Source of the DNA: Primulina eburnea
Taxonomy: Eukaryota; Streptophyta; Magnoliopsida; Lamiales; Gesneriaceae
Direction of reading: 5' to 3'
Length of the DNA: 64,000 nt
NCBI RefSeq assembly: GCF_022965805.1
Contig: NC_133101.1
Location: 43,065,642 to 43,129,641, forward strand
Of the stretch, positions 22,865 to 32,680 are shown in pieces (positions within the stretch are counted from its first letter, which is position 1; the number at the start of each line of letters is the position of its first letter). Both the position numbers and the translations under genes were made by a program. A model generated the notes under the pieces. It saw only the letters and a program-made list of their open reading frames with translations. It ran no database searches and was not told the DNA's origin.

Positions 22865-23950
22865 ATGCCTCCTAGACGTATGATTAACCAGGAAGAGGAC
22901 AGAGAGGCCCGCACCGAGGAGAGGGCCAATCCACCACCACCGCCACCGCCACCGCCAGATATGCAAGCACAGATGCTTGCTGGCATGATGAAATTCTTCG
23001 CACAATTTGCGAGGAACCAGACTGTTGCAGGCCCCGAGGAGAGGCCTAGACCGGAGGCAGTATACGAGAGGTTCCGGAGGATGAGCCCGAAGGAGTTTTC
23101 GGGTACTACTGACCCGATGGTGGCTGAGGGATGGATCAAGTCCATCGAGGTGATATTTGACTTCATGGAGCTGACGGACGCTGACAGGGTCAAATGTGCT
23201 ATAATCTTGCTGATAGGGGACGCTAGACTATGGTGGGAGAGCGCATCAGTGGCAGTCAATCTGCAAGTGCTGCCTTGGAATGGACTCAAAGAAGTTTTCT
23301 ACTCAAAGTACTTCACTGAGGAAGTACGCTCCCGCCTGACCAGGGAGTTTATGACACTGAGGCAAGGGGATAGCAGCGTGGCAGACTTCGTCAAAAAGTT
23401 TGAGAGGGGGTGTTACTTTGTACCCCTCATTTCGAATGATGCTCAGGCAAAGCTGAGGCATTTTATGGACGGTTTGCGGCCGATCTTGCGCCGGGATGTG
23501 AGGGTAGCTGGTCCTACTACGTATGCAGTCGCCGTGTCCAGAGCTTTGGCGGCAGAACAGGACCAGCGAGACATAGAGGCGGATAGACAGGGCAAGAGGC
23601 CCTACCAGGCACCGCCGCAGCACCACCAGCAGCAGAATCAGAGGCCCCAGTTTAAGAGGCCGTTTCAGGGGCCGCCAGCTAAGAAGCCTTTTCATGGACC
23701 ACCAAGGGGCAAGGGTCCAGTACAGCAGCAAGGGGCGCCTCAGAAGCCCGTTAACTTTCCGGTGTACCCTAAGTGCAACCGCCAGCACCCGGGGCCATGC
23801 TTATATGGATCGGGCAAGTGCTTCAAGTGTGGAGCTAGCGACCACATGCTGAAGGAGTGCCCGCAGTGGAAGCAACCAACTCAAGGGAGAGTTTTCGCCA
23901 TGCATGCCCAGGAGGCGAGCCCAGACACCACACTACTGACCGGTAAACTT
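22865..23950 (+). CDS. gag: Gag with CCHC zinc knuckle (element B)
   Basis: Start chosen at MPPRRMINQEED (22865), because E has the same MPPRR start; the open frame itself begins earlier. A Pro-rich run of nine at about residues 24-32 is followed by the capsid block FRRMSPKEFSGTTDPMVAEGW, WW at about residue 120, and LRQGDSSVADFVKKFERG. Next comes a Gln/Pro/Lys-rich linker and the Cys clusters CPKCNRQHPGPC (written here as CNRQHPGPC preceded by YPK) and CFKCGASDHMLKEC, an RNA-binding knuckle. No stop or shift is seen up to LLTGKL, where an AT-rich insertion begins. The frame then runs on without family similarity to a stop at 24089-24091. Confidence 0.88.
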
Positions 23951-24126
23951 TTCTACCTAAGCTCAGCATTACGTTGCCTTGCATGTGGAATTCTATTTGG
24001 GATTACTAGTGTGTTATTATTATTTTTGAGTAACTTGGGATATTGGGTACTTCTATACTTAAGGTTTATGTTAGTAAATTTTGGGATATAAGTTAGTTTG
24101 TGTGCTAACGTCTCTCTGGAAACATT
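23951..24126 (+). other. AT-rich insertion between gag and protease (element B)
   Basis: About 176 bp without similarity to the other elements here. It is flanked by actttt on the left and attttt on the right. Counting it out places the gag and protease frames in register, which is why I set these edges; they can slide by a few bases. It has intron-like features (GT at 23943, tgctaac near 24100, AG at 24134), but no GT-AG choice restores the frame. Confidence 0.55.
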
Positions 24127-25534
24127 TTTATTAAGAGATTATCCACGACTGCACTAATAGACTCAGGAGCCACTCACGAAAAAGCATTCTGAAATTCCTT
24201 CATATCGGAGACGTTTGCTAATCATTTGGACCTCAAGTCCATTGGCCTAGACGTGAACTTTTCAGTGACAGTCCCATCAGGGGAGGAGCTGTTAGCTACC
24301 AGTGTGGTCAGAGATATCGATTTAGAACTGCATGGCCACCTAGTATATGCAGATTTAATCCTACTGCCAATGCCAGAATTTGACATCATATTGGGAATGG
24401 ACTGGCTGACTAAAAACAGAGTTCTTATCGACTTTCAGAAGAGATCAGTGCTAGTCAGACCATTGGGTGTGGAACAATTTCTTTTTGAACCAGACAGATG
24501 GAGAAGTTTCCCTCGCATGATCTCGTGCATGCAGGCGAGGAGACTAATTTCCAAAGGGTGTCAGGCGTTCTTGGCCAGCATCAACTCAGCACCTGACATG
24601 CCCACTCCGTCACTATCAGATGTGCCAGTAGTCAGAGACTTCCCAGACGTCTTTCCTGACGACGTCACAGGCCTTCCACCAGAGAGAGAGGTGGAGTTTG
24701 CAATCGAACTCATGCCAGGAACAGTGCCAATCTCTAAGGCACCATACAGATTAGCTCCAGCAGAAATGTTAGAACTCAAGCAACAGATTCAGGAGCTCTT
24801 AGACAAGGAGTTTATCCGCCCGAGTTTCTCACCGTGGGGCGCGCCAGTGCTTTTTGTGAAAAAGAAAGAAGGTAGCATGAGACTGTGCATCGATTATCGT
24901 GAGCTGAACAAGGTAACGATCAAGAATAAATACCCACTTCCTAGGATCGAGGACTTGTTTGATCAATTGCAGGGAGCTACAGTGTTCTCTAAGATAGATC
25001 TTCGATCAGGGTATCACGAGCTGAAGTTGAAGGATGTAGATGTCCACAAAACAGCCTTCAGGACTAGGTATGGGCATTACGAGTTCTTGGTAATGCCATT
25101 TGGATTGACGAATGCTCCAGCAATTTTCATGGACCTCATGAACCGAGTATTTCAGCCGTTCCTCGACCAATTTGTCATAGTATTCATTGACGATATTCTC
25201 ATCTACTCGAAGAGCCATGAGGAGCATCACCAGCATCTGAGGACAGTATTGGAGATTTTACAGAGCCGTAAATTGTTTGCAAAGTTTAGCAAGTGTGAAT
25301 TTTTGCTTGAGAAAGTTGCATTTTTGGGTCATATTATATCTAGCAGTGGAATTGAAGTGGATCCATCTAAGGTTGCAGCCGTCAAGGAATGGGTTGAGCC
25401 AAAGAACGCATTAGAGATCCGCAGCTTTTTGGGTTTAGCCGGTTACTACCGTAAGTTTATTCGAGGATTTTCGTCCATAGCGGTGCCACTCACTTCACTC
25501 ACCAAGAAGAATGCTAAGTTTGTGTGGAGTGATG
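24127..25534 (+). pseudogene. pol: Protease and reverse transcriptase (element B), N-terminal part of pol
   Basis: Protease active site ALIDSGATH at about 24154-24177. It is followed by an 18-bp insertion that carries an in-frame TGA (24190-24192), after which [10 protein letters not shown] continues. Then come ILGMDWL, the linker [69 protein letters not shown] and the catalytic FIDDILIY (FIDD at 25183-25194), ending in [11 protein letters not shown] and NAKFVWSD. The frame is cut at 25534 by K and resumes at 32681 in the same codon phase. Open apart from the TGA. Confidence 0.9.
25530..25534. repeat. Target-site duplication of K, left copy (tgatg)
   Basis: tgatg directly before K; identical to 32676-32680. 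Confidence 0.93.
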
Positions 25535-26450
25535 TGTAGTGACCCGTTCCAGAATCACCTACTAATCAGAACTTAAGCATGCAAAATTATCATTTAAAAC
25601 TGAATCAGGTAAACAGCGGAAAAACAGTAATACAACCCAATCGAATCTGTAAGTACAAAATACTTAAACAACCAGATCGAACTAAATACCAAAAACAAAA
25701 TACCAACAACTACAGGTCAACCTCTGCCAGCTCCCTGTCCACTCCCTCCTGGACCGTCCAACCTGAGACCTGCCCCATCGAATAGGGTGTCCAAAACAGA
25801 GATAAACCGAGGACGTGAGCATAAAACGCTCAGCACCGAAAGCATGAGTATACAAGACTATGACATGCATGTATGCAAAATGTACTAGATACCAGGATCT
25901 GGGTATAACGAAATACTGCTCAGGTAAATGACGTCAAGGTATGTAGCACTCTGCGCCGTCGCACCAGGAGGTGGCTCCCATACCAAAATAAACCTGTGGA
26001 TATACCGGTGACCTGACCACCGTCGGCCAACGGGGTCCAACCATCCACAACAAACGAGGGCTGAGCACCCTCTCAACAGGCTATCTCAAAGATAATCAGG
26101 CTCAAAATGATTATGCAAATGCCGCATAATAAACCATGCATCATATGACAGATAATAATGCAACATATAAACATGCAACACATAGTAAAGCATACTCAAT
26201 CCTGCTATCTCGGATAGTACTTTCGTACCTCAAACCAGTAGATCCTAGCAATCAGTCCTAAAATCAAGTCTGCGTCCGTAGTCAGCCCACTGATGCCGCT
26301 AGCTCCCAACTAGAGCACAGCTCCGCTACAAAACCAGTAGCTCCCCGCTAGTGCCTAAACCTCGGGAAAAGACTAGAAACCCATCAGAAACGACTAAAAC
26401 GCTCTGGAACACTCGGAATTGGCGAGTAAAAAGTGAGGCCTCGCGCCTCT

Positions 26451-26457
26451 ATTTATA
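26451..26457 (-). promoter_or_regulatory. TATA box, K 3' LTR
   Basis: Minus strand TATAAAT within CTATAAATAGAGGC, adjacent to the inverted-repeat array. Confidence 0.7.
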
Positions 26458-26462
26458 GACAA

Positions 26463-26724
26463 CGATCGGACGATCCGATCCACTTCGGACGATCCGATCC
26501 ACTGTACACTTCGGACTTTCCGAACCCTTATCGGACGATCCGAACCCTGCATGTCTTCCACGTGTCCAGACACCTGTCTTCGGACGATCCGAACCCTGAT
26601 CGGACGATCCGAACTCTGCATGTCTTCCACGTGTCCAGCCACCTGTCTTCGGACGATTCGAACCCTCTTCGGACGATCCGAACCCGCTTCGGACGATCCG
26701 AACTCTGTTCGGTCCTTCCGATCC
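26463..26724. repeat. TCGGACGATCCGA inverted-repeat array (K 3' LTR)
   Basis: About ten copies of tcggacgatccgaac or close variants; TCGGA and TCCGA pair across a 3-base loop. A 76-bp unit holding two copies plus tgcatgtcttccacgtgtcc is tandemly duplicated (about 26548-26660). The CACGTG in the spacer is a G-box core. Confidence 0.87.
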
Positions 26725-26779
26725 CACCGAAATATATTTAATCCAATAATTAACTCAAATTAGGCATCGGGATACTACA

Positions 26780-26815
26780 TTCTCCCCCCCTAAAAAGGAT
26801 TTCGTCCGCGAAATC
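26780..26815 (-). other. Polypurine tract and adjacent hairpin (element K)
   Basis: The minus strand reads ttttaggggggaga next to the 3' LTR. The inverted repeat gatttcgcggacgaaatc occupies 26798-26815 just upstream, as in the other four gypsy elements with a preserved 3' end. Confidence 0.87.
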
Positions 26816-26918
26816 GAGTCTGAAGAATGACAATTCTGAACAACAATACATTCAACTTAAGAATGAATTACAACTGAAAGTATAACTGAAATTACAATCA
26901 TTACTGAAAATACCACAA

Positions 26919-29603
26919 CTAGAACAACTCTGGATGCTCTGACCGCATGCGACTCTCTAGTTCCCAAGTAGCTTCTTCAGTACCTCGACGCTGCCACTGC
27001 ACTAAGACAAGAGGAATAGTCTTATTCCGCAGTACCTTATCCTTCCGGTCTAAGATCGAAACCGGTCTTTCCACAAAAGACAAATCCGGATTCAGCTGAA
27101 CTTCTGTCGGATGCAAAACATGAGACTCATCCGCTACGTATCGTCTCAACAAGGACACATGAAACACATTGTGAACACTAGACAGATACGGTGGCAAAGC
27201 TAATCTATAGGCCAAATCTCCCACACATTCTAAGATCTCAAAAGGACCAATGAATCTCGGAGATAGCTTACCCTTGAGTCCAAATCTCAGAATCCTCCGA
27301 AAAGGTGATACCTTGAGAAACACTTTCTCGCCTGCATCAAAATGAAGAGGTCTGCGCTTGGAGTTCGCATAACTCGCTTGTCGATCCTGAGCAGTCTTAA
27401 TCCGCTGTTTGATCACAAGAACTTTGTCCATGGCCTGCTGAATCAATTCTGGACCCTCGACCTGTCGTTCTCCTACTTCTTCCCAGAACAGAGGAGTACG
27501 AAAACGTCGACCATACAATCCTTCAAACGGAGACATACCAATACTCCTATGAAAACTGTTGTTGTATGCAAACTCTATCAGCGGCAGATGATCCTGCCAA
27601 GCTGGCCCGAAATCCATCACACAAGATCTCAACATATCCTCAAGAGTACGAATAGTCCTCTCTGACTGACCGTCAGTCTCTGGGTGATATGCAGTACTCA
27701 AACTCAAGGTAGTGCCCAAAGCTTGCTGAAAGCTGCCCCAAAATCTAGATGTAAATCGAGGATCTCTGTCACTAACGATACTCACGGGCACACCATGAAA
27801 CCGTACAATCTCTTGAATGTACAACCGTGCCATCCGATCGAAAGTGAAATCTCTGTTATACGGAAGAAAATGGGCAGACTTAGTAAGTCGATCTACTACC
27901 ACCCAGATAGCATCTCTATTCCCCACAGACATAGGCAAGTGAGTCACGAAGTCCATCGTGATATGCTCCCACTTCCACTCCGGAATAGGAAGATTCTGCA
28001 ACAAACCTCCAGGTCGTCGATACTCAGCCTTCACCTGCTGACAGACAAGGCACTTGGAGACATACTGATAAATATTACGTTTCATACCTTTCCACCAAAA
28101 TCGAGTCCTCAAATCCTTATACATCTTGTTGCTCCCTGGATGAACACTCAACTTGCTACGATGAGCCTGGGACAAAATCTCTTCCCTCAAAGTGTCATCT
28201 TCCGGTACAACAACACGACCAGATAAGCACAAAAGACCCTCGGACTGATAGTGGAAACCAGAAGTATTATCTCCATCAGCCAACCGAGCTAATTTCTGAA
28301 TCTTAGAATCAGACATCTGAGCATCTCTAATCCGAGAATACAAAACTGGCTCGGACAAAATAGTAGCTATACGGATACTCTCTGTTCCCTTCCGATGCTT
28401 ACAATTGAATCCAATCGAACAGAAATCCTGAATAATCCCAGATACAGCACAAGTCTGAAGAGCAGATAACCTCACCTTGCGACTAAGAGCATCGGCCGTG
28501 AGATTCGCAGATCCTGGATGATACTTGATCTCACAATCGTAATCTTTGAGTAGATCCATCCAACGACGCTGACGCATGTTCAACTCAGCCTGAGTGAACA
28601 GATACTTCAAACTCTTATGATCAGTGAAGATCTCAAATCGCTCACCATACAGATAATGGCGCCAGATTTTCAAAGCAAAAACGATCGCTGCTAATTCCAG
28701 ATCATGAACAGGATAGTTTTCCTCATGAGACTTCAACTGTCTCGACGCATAAGCAATCACATGCTCATACTGCATCAGAACACACCCTAGTCCCTGTAAA
28801 GAGGCATCGGTGTAAACACTGAAACCACCAGATCCAGACGGTAAAGCCAAAACAGGCGCAGATGTCAAACGTCTGCGAAGTTCCAAGAAACTCTCTTCGC
28901 ACTCTGATTTCCATTCAAATGAAACATCTTTCCGAGTGAGCTGAGTGAGTGGCTTAGCAATCTGAGAGAAGTTGACAATGAAACGGCGATAATACCCAGC
29001 CAATCCCAGAAAACTGCGGATCTCGGCTACTGTCGTCGGACGCGACCAGTTCAATACCGCTTCCACCTTACTTGGGTCAACTGAAACTCCCTTGCTAGAA
29101 ATGACATGACCAAGGAAAACAACCCTGTCAATCCAAAACTCACATTTACTCAACTTCGCATAAAGCTGATTCTCGCGAAGTGTCTGTAAAATAATCCTTA
29201 AGTGTTGTGCGTGTTCTTGCTGATCATGTGAATAGATTAAGATATCATCTATAAACACCACAACAAACTTATCCAAGAATTCCCGAAAAACCCGATTCAT
29301 CAGATCCATAAAAACTGCTGGTGCATTCGTCACCCCAAAAGGCATAACCAGAAACTCATAATGCCCATACCGGGTCCTGAATGCAGTCTTCGATATATCT
29401 CCCTGATGAACTCGAAGCTGATGATAACCAGACCTTAAATCAATCTTGGAATACACAGAGGTACCTTGCAGTTGATCAAATAAATCATCAATCCGTGGCA
29501 ACGGATACTTATTCTTTATCGTAGCACGATTCAACTGCCGATAATCTATGCAGAGCCGCATAGAACCATCCTTTTTTTGACAAAAAGAACTGGTGCTCCC
29601 CAC
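26919..29603 (-). CDS. pol: Reverse transcriptase, RNase H, integrase, chromodomain (element K)
   Basis: 894 codons without a stop. Fingers and palm: [40 protein letters not shown]. Connection: [12 protein letters not shown]. RNase [37 protein letters not shown]. Integrase: zinc finger H(x)H...CLVCQQVK, then Asp in TMDFVTHLP, Asp in SDRDPRF, Glu in [14 protein letters not shown]. The tail has [23 protein letters not shown] and the chromodomain-type [13 protein letters not shown]...[19 protein letters not shown], with the stop near 26919. The true protein begins in the gag-protease frame; the first residues before KKDGS here are out-of-frame reading. The single missing base is in the T7 run 29572-29578. 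Confidence 0.93.
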   Translation of the reverse strand: MGSTSSFCQKKDGSMRLCIDYRQLNRATIKNKYPLPRIDDLFDQLQGTSVYSKIDLRSGYHQLRVHQGDISKTAFRTRYGHYEFLVMPFGVTNAPAVFMDLMNRVFREFLDKFVVVFIDDILIYSHDQQEHAQHLRIILQTLRENQLYAKLSKCEFWIDRVVFLGHVISSKGVSVDPSKVEAVLNWSRPTTVAEIRSFLGLAGYYRRFIVNFSQIAKPLTQLTRKDVSFEWKSECEESFLELRRRLTSAPVLALPSGSGGFSVYTDASLQGLGCVLMQYEHVIAYASRQLKSHEENYPVHDLELAAIVFALKIWRHYLYGERFEIFTDHKSLKYLFTQAELNMRQRRWMDLLKDYDCEIKYHPGSANLTADALSRKVRLSALQTCAVSGIIQDFCSIGFNCKHRKGTESIRIATILSEPVLYSRIRDAQMSDSKIQKLARLADGDNTSGFHYQSEGLLCLSGRVVVPEDDTLREEILSQAHRSKLSVHPGSNKMYKDLRTRFWWKGMKRNIYQYVSKCLVCQQVKAEYRRPGGLLQNLPIPEWKWEHITMDFVTHLPMSVGNRDAIWVVVDRLTKSAHFLPYNRDFTFDRMARLYIQEIVRFHGVPVSIVSDRDPRFTSRFWGSFQQALGTTLSLSTAYHPETDGQSERTIRTLEDMLRSCVMDFGPAWQDHLPLIEFAYNNSFHRSIGMSPFEGLYGRRFRTPLFWEEVGERQVEGPELIQQAMDKVLVIKQRIKTAQDRQASYANSKRRPLHFDAGEKVFLKVSPFRRILRFGLKGKLSPRFIGPFEILECVGDLAYRLALPPYLSSVHNVFHVSLLRRYVADESHVLHPTEVQLNPDLSFVERPVSILDRKDKVLRNKTIPLVLVQWQRRGTEEATWELESRMRSEHPELF

Positions 29604-31345
29604 GGGGACACACTGGGTCGAATATACCCCTTGTCAAGAAGATCCTGCAACTGCTGTTTCAATTCTTGCATCTCCGATGGAGCTAAACGATAAGGAGCTC
29701 TAGAGATTGGTGCCGTGCCTGGCACTAAATCAATGCCGAAATCCACTTCCCGAACGGGAGGAAAACCAGGAATCTCCTCGGGAAAAACATCCGGAAAATC
29801 GCAAACCACTGGAATGTCACTGATACCGACACTATCTGCGGACGAATCAATAGCATAGATAAGGTAGCCTTCCCCGCCCGACTCTAAAGCACGACAGGCT
29901 TTCAGAGCAGAAACCACAGGCATCGGGGGTCGCGCTCCCTCTCCATAGAAAAACCAACTGTCGCCCTCAACTGGACGAAACTGCACAAACTTCTGATAAC
30001 AGTCCACAGTAGCTCTAAACACAGTCAGCACATCTATTCCCAGAATGCAATCAAAATCCTCCATCACAAGAATCATCAAATTAGCAGTTAAAACATTACC
30101 CTCAAACTCTAGAGGACAACCCAAAACTAGACGTTTAGCTAGCACCGAATGACCCATCGGCGTGGAAACAGATACCACAACGTCCAAAGAAGTGAAAGGT
30201 AACTTATGACGCTTAGCAAATCTCGCAGATATGAATGAATGTGATGCACCAGTATCAATGAGAACGTAAGCAGGTAATCCACATAATAAAAACACACCTG
30301 CGATAACTCTCTCGTTCTCCTCAGCCGCCTGATCCTGGTTAAGAGCAAAGACCTGCCCTTGAGTACGCGGTCGAAGGTTAGAACCCTGAGTAGACTGTCC
30401 TTGTTGTGGCCTCTGATGAACTGAAGCCTGAGAACCAGATCCTGATCCTCCGCCCGTCTGTGGACAATCTCTCTTCATGTGGCCCATCTCACCGCACTTG
30501 TAACAAGCACCCGCAACCTTGCGACAACGCTCGGTCGGATGATCCTTCCCGCAGTGCTGACACGGGCCCCTCTTCTTCCCTAAATGGTGAACTCCTCCAG
30601 ATCCAGAGGAAGAAGAAGTAGATCCAGCTTTCTTGAATGCTTGGGCGCGGGGACCCAAAGAACTAGTAGGACGAGCAGACTGCATGGCTCGACCTCTCAG
30701 CAAACTGCCCTCAGCCTGGCGACAACGATTTACAAGGCCCTCATACGATGTCGGATCATCGCAGACAACAACCCGATCATAAATCTCCTGATTGAGGCCC
30801 TGAAGAAAATGGTTATACTTGGCCATAGCATTGTCACTGACATGCGGAACATATGGAAGCAACTCAAAGAACTTCTGCTGATACTCATCAACAGACAAAC
30901 TTCCCTGCTTCAGATTGATCAACTCAATCGCCTTGGTCTGCAGAAGAGCTGGCGGAAAGTAAAGCAGCATGAAAGCGGCTCGGAAATCGGCCCAAATAAC
31001 TCGACCCTGTCGCTGAACTATCGGTGCAGAGGTAGACCTCCACCACTTACGCGCACCACCCTCCAGCAAGAAATCAAGGGTATCAATCTGCTGCTCCGCC
31101 GAGCACTGAAAAGTCTTGAAGCAGCTCTCCATCCTCTCAAGCCAGTTCTCCGCAACATCCGGGGTCTCACCGCCTGAAAGAGGTTTCGGCCCCATCTGCA
31201 AGAACCGATGCATACTAAAACTCCGAGGCTCATCACGACGGTGTTGACGACGTTCTCGATGCTCTCGGCGACGCTCCCGATCGTCGCGGTCTCCCCAGCG
31301 TCCAATGCTGCCATGACTACTAGCATCGTCGCCAAAACCAGACAT
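29546..31345 (-). CDS. gag-pol: Gag-protease and reverse transcriptase N-terminus (element K)
   Basis: 599 codons from ATG complementary to 31343-31345 (MSGFGDD), 69 bp after the primer-binding site. A basic Arg-rich stretch at residues 18-40 is followed by the capsid region with [17 protein letters not shown] and [28 protein letters not shown], and a Ser/Gly linker. After the linker come Cys clusters [13 protein letters not shown] and [14 protein letters not shown] (RNA binding) and the retropepsin site [13 protein letters not shown]. The pol linker [13 protein letters not shown] and [16 protein letters not shown] precede [10 protein letters not shown]. The frame then shifts at 29572-29578 and ends 9 codons later. 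Gag and protease are fused in one frame, as usual for this lineage. Confidence 0.93.
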   Translation of the reverse strand: MSGFGDDASSHGSIGRWGDRDDRERRREHRERRQHRRDEPRSFSMHRFLQMGPKPLSGGETPDVAENWLERMESCFKTFQCSAEQQIDTLDFLLEGGARKWWRSTSAPIVQRQGRVIWADFRAAFMLLYFPPALLQTKAIELINLKQGSLSVDEYQQKFFELLPYVPHVSDNAMAKYNHFLQGLNQEIYDRVVVCDDPTSYEGLVNRCRQAEGSLLRGRAMQSARPTSSLGPRAQAFKKAGSTSSSSGSGGVHHLGKKRGPCQHCGKDHPTERCRKVAGACYKCGEMGHMKRDCPQTGGGSGSGSQASVHQRPQQGQSTQGSNLRPRTQGQVFALNQDQAAEENERVIAGVFLLCGLPAYVLIDTGASHSFISARFAKRHKLPFTSLDVVVSVSTPMGHSVLAKRLVLGCPLEFEGNVLTANLMILVMEDFDCILGIDVLTVFRATVDCYQKFVQFRPVEGDSWFFYGEGARPPMPVVSALKACRALESGGEGYLIYAIDSSADSVGISDIPVVCDFPDVFPEEIPGFPPVREVDFGIDLVPGTAPISRAPYRLAPSEMQELKQQLQDLLDKGYIRPSVSPWGAPVLFVKKRMVLCGSA

Positions 31346-31414
31346 CGCTAGCTACAAAAGTTACTAGAGATTAAACCCAAAAGAACAGTTCTAAATCCCA
31401 AAATCTTAATGCAT

Positions 31415-31426
31415 GCTCTGATACCA
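31415..31426 (-). other. Primer-binding site, tRNA-iMet (element K)
   Basis: Minus strand TGGTATCAGAGC, four bases from the 5' LTR. Confidence 0.93.
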
Positions 31427-32346
31427 TAAATGTAGTGACCCGTTCCAGAATCACCTACTAATCAGAACTTAAGCATGCAAAATTATCATTTAAAACTGAA
31501 TCAGGTAAACAGCGGAAAAACAGTAATACAACCCAATCGAATCTGTAAGTACAAAATACTTAAACAACCAGATCGAACTAAATACCAAAAACAAAATACC
31601 AACAACTACAGGTCAACCTCTGCCAGCTCCCTGTCCACTCCCTCCTGGACCGTCCAACCTGAGACCTGCCCCATCGAATAGGGTGTCCAAAACAGAGATA
31701 AACCGAGGACGTGAGCATAAAACGCTCAGCACCGAAAGCATGAGTATACAAGACTATGACATGCATGTATGCAAAATGTACTGGATACCAGGATCTGGGT
31801 ATAACGAAATACTGCTCAGGTAAATGACGTCAAGGTATGTAGCACTCTGCGCCGTCGCACCAGGAGGTGGCTCCCATACCAAAATAAACCTGTGGATATA
31901 CCGGTGACCTGACCACCGTCGGCCAACGGGGTCCAACCATCCACAACAAACGAGGGCTGAGCACCCTCTCAACAGGCTATCTCAAAGATAATCAGGCTCA
32001 ACATGATTATGCAAATGCCGCATAATAAACCATGCATCATATGACAGATAATAATGCAACATATAAACATGCAACACATAGTAAAGCATACTCAATCCTG
32101 CTATCTCGGATAGTACTTTCGTACCTCAAACCAGTAGATCCTAGCAATCAGTCCTAGAATCAAGTCTGCGTCCGTAGTCAGCCCACTGATGCCGCTAGCT
32201 CCCAACTAGAGCACAGCTCCGCTACAAAACCAGTAGCTCCCCGCTAGTGCCTAAACCTCGGGAAAAGACTAGAAACCCATCAGAAACGACTAAAACGCTC
32301 TGGAACACTCGTAATTGGCGAGTAAAAAGTGAGGCCTCGCGCCTCT

Positions 32347-32353
32347 ATTTATA
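32347..32353 (-). promoter_or_regulatory. TATA box, K 5' LTR
   Basis: Minus strand TATAAAT. As the 5' LTR copy, this is the one positioned to transcribe K. Confidence 0.72.
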
Positions 32354-32358
32354 GACAA

Positions 32359-32620
32359 CGATCGGACGATCCGATCCACTTCGGACGATCCGATCCACTG
32401 TACACTTCGGACTTTCCGAACCCTTATCGGACGATCCGAACCCTGCATGTCTTCCACGTGTCCAGACACCTGTCTTCGGACGATCCGAACCCTGATCGGA
32501 CGATCCGAACTCTGCATGTCTTCCACGTGTCCAGCCACCTGTCTTCGGACGATTCGAACCCTCTTCGGACGATCCGAACCCGCTTCGGACGATCCGAACT
32601 CTGTTCGGTCCTTCCGATCC
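32359..32620. repeat. TCGGACGATCCGA inverted-repeat array (K 5' LTR)
   Basis: Identical in sequence to 26463-26724, upstream of the TATA box in U3. Confidence 0.87.
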
Positions 32621-32675
32621 CACCGAAATATATTTAATCCAATAATTAACTCAAATTAGGCATCGGGATACTACA

Positions 32676-32680
32676 TGATG
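32676..32680. repeat. Target-site duplication of K, right copy (tgatg)
   Basis: tgatg directly after K's right LTR; B's coding sequence continues from 32681 in phase. Confidence 0.93.

Larger units (their letters stand above)
25535..26779 (-). repeat. 3' LTR of element K
   Basis: 1245 bp, TGTAGT...ACTACA. It differs from the 5' LTR at four positions: a/g in tgtact(a/g)gatacc, a/c in gctca(a/c)aatg-type context, a/g in gtccta(a/g)aatc, g/t in actcg(g/t)aattgg. Confidence 0.95.
25535..32675 (-). mobile_element. Ty3/gypsy element K (Tekay-type), complete and nearly intact
   Basis: 7141 bp, flanked by tgatg duplications inside B's pol. Both LTRs are 1245 bp; comparing them base by base I find four substitutions and no indel. 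Minus-strand order: 5' LTR 31431-32675, primer-binding site, gag-protease, RT-RNase H-integrase-chromodomain, hairpin and polypurine tract, 3' LTR 25535-26779. The only coding lesion I see is one frameshift in an A run in reverse transcriptase. It is the youngest element in the window by LTR identity and by nesting. Confidence 0.96.
31431..32675 (-). repeat. 5' LTR of element K
   Basis: 1245 bp with TGTAGT...ACTACA ends, directly followed on the right by the tgatg duplication and B's pol. Confidence 0.95.

Noticed and set aside
23943..24135. Spliceosomal intron between gag and protease of B
   Set aside because: GT and AG exist, but every pairing tried leaves gag and protease in different frames. 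Kept as a finding, not annotated as an intron.
26460..26730. Regularly spaced short repeats as a possible CRISPR-like array
   Set aside because: Units are self-complementary, spacing is irregular, spacers are themselves repeated, and the sequence lies within an LTR of a plant element.
26394..26763. Paired open frames of 70-102 codons in K's LTR, repeated at 32290-32659
   Set aside because: They read through the TCGGACGATCCGA array in several frames and are duplicated only because LTRs are duplicated.
29546..29603. Programmed frameshift between gag-protease and RT of K
   Set aside because: The same position is in one frame in B and G, the site is deep inside reverse transcriptase, and a homopolymer indel is simpler.
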